Below are positions 6,743 to 6,879 of a stretch of 6,879 nucleotides of DNA, in pieces. This DNA is from JACMJP01 sp046160675 (GTDB lineage: Bacteria; Bacteroidota; Bacteroidia; Chitinophagales; BACL12): contig JBJXHH010000104.1 of the NCBI GenBank assembly GCA_046160675.1, positions 1-6,879 of the forward strand, in the 5' to 3' direction. Below the pieces are notes generated by a model, which searched no databases, was not told the DNA's origin, and worked only from the letters and a program-made list of their open reading frames with translations. The position numbers and the translations under genes are program-made. Within the stretch, counting starts at the first letter, position 1. Every line of letters begins with the position of its first letter.

Positions 6743-6879
6743 ATGGCGACAAGAACAGATGTACTTGACTATGTTAAGAAATTCATTGAGTCTGTAGGGA
6801 TTGACCCAAAAACCTGCTGGAATGAGGAAAACAAGGCTTACTACCTTTACAAAGGATCAGCAAAAATTGAGGTTTTTGT
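6743..6879 (+). CDS. Conserved-looking protein of unknown function (N-terminal part only)
   Basis: The first 45 codons of a gene that runs off the right edge, starting at ATG 6743. It begins MATRTDVLDYVKKFIESVGI, an amphipathic helix, and continues with a Cys-Trp-Asn turn and a beta hairpin (KAYYLYKGSAKIEVF). A start helix followed by a K/R-G-S-A-x-I-E-V strand reminds me of small alpha/beta proteins of the T3SS-chaperone/YbjN-like fold, but this is a weak resemblance. No signal peptide is present, so the protein is probably cytoplasmic. It is transcribed away from the EACC1-caspase genes and shares their intergenic region, so co-regulation is possible. The exact TAnnTTTG box just before the ATG supports this start. 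Confidence 0.7.
   Translation, partial: MATRTDVLDYVKKFIESVGIDPKTCWNEENKAYYLYKGSAKIEVF

Overview
The window looks like a piece of a Bacteroidota chromosome, probably from the Chitinophagia/Sphingobacteriia side. It carries a CarboxypepD_reg-like/plug/barrel TonB receptor. Start codons lack Shine-Dalgarno sequences. There is an exact TAnnTTTG promoter element of the Bacteroidota type at 6731-6738. The DNA is AT-rich. The assignment rests on these traits and on no database search.

Layout. The left edge holds the last 38 codons of a plus-strand SpoU/TrmH-type RNA methyltransferase. Everything from 249 to 6616 then reads on the minus strand. In transcription order this is: an EACC1-like small protein (6266-6616); a caspase-family (C14) peptidase (5036-6244) starting 21 bases after it; a decayed GH19 hydrolase relic inside a 396-base gap (4640-5035); a secreted protein of unknown function (3857-4639); a two-helix membrane protein of unknown function (3165-3848) starting 8 bases after it; and a TonB-dependent outer-membrane receptor (249-3077). 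At the right edge a plus-strand gene of unknown function starts at 6743, divergent from the EACC1 gene, and runs off the window.

The most interesting part is the EACC1 + caspase pair. EACC1 ('effector-associated constant component 1') was named in comparative genomics of counter-invader, NTP-dependent conflict systems in multicellular and social bacteria, where it sits beside caspase- or trypsin-like effectors. The pair here looks like a minimal version: one promoter, two genes, no NTPase or sensor module in the window. The caspase has an intact His/Cys dyad and a C-terminal extension that I read as two degenerate helical repeats. It has no usable ATG, so it must start at TTG or GTG.

The secreted and membrane proteins are probably co-transcribed and may act together at the inner membrane. 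Whether they belong to the caspase system or only lie downstream of it cannot be settled from the sequence. The TonB receptor is a stand-alone gene with no SusD-like partner. The GH19 relic shows that the 4640-5035 gap is a site of past rearrangement. No tRNA, rRNA, CRISPR array, insertion sequence or convincing intrinsic terminator was seen.
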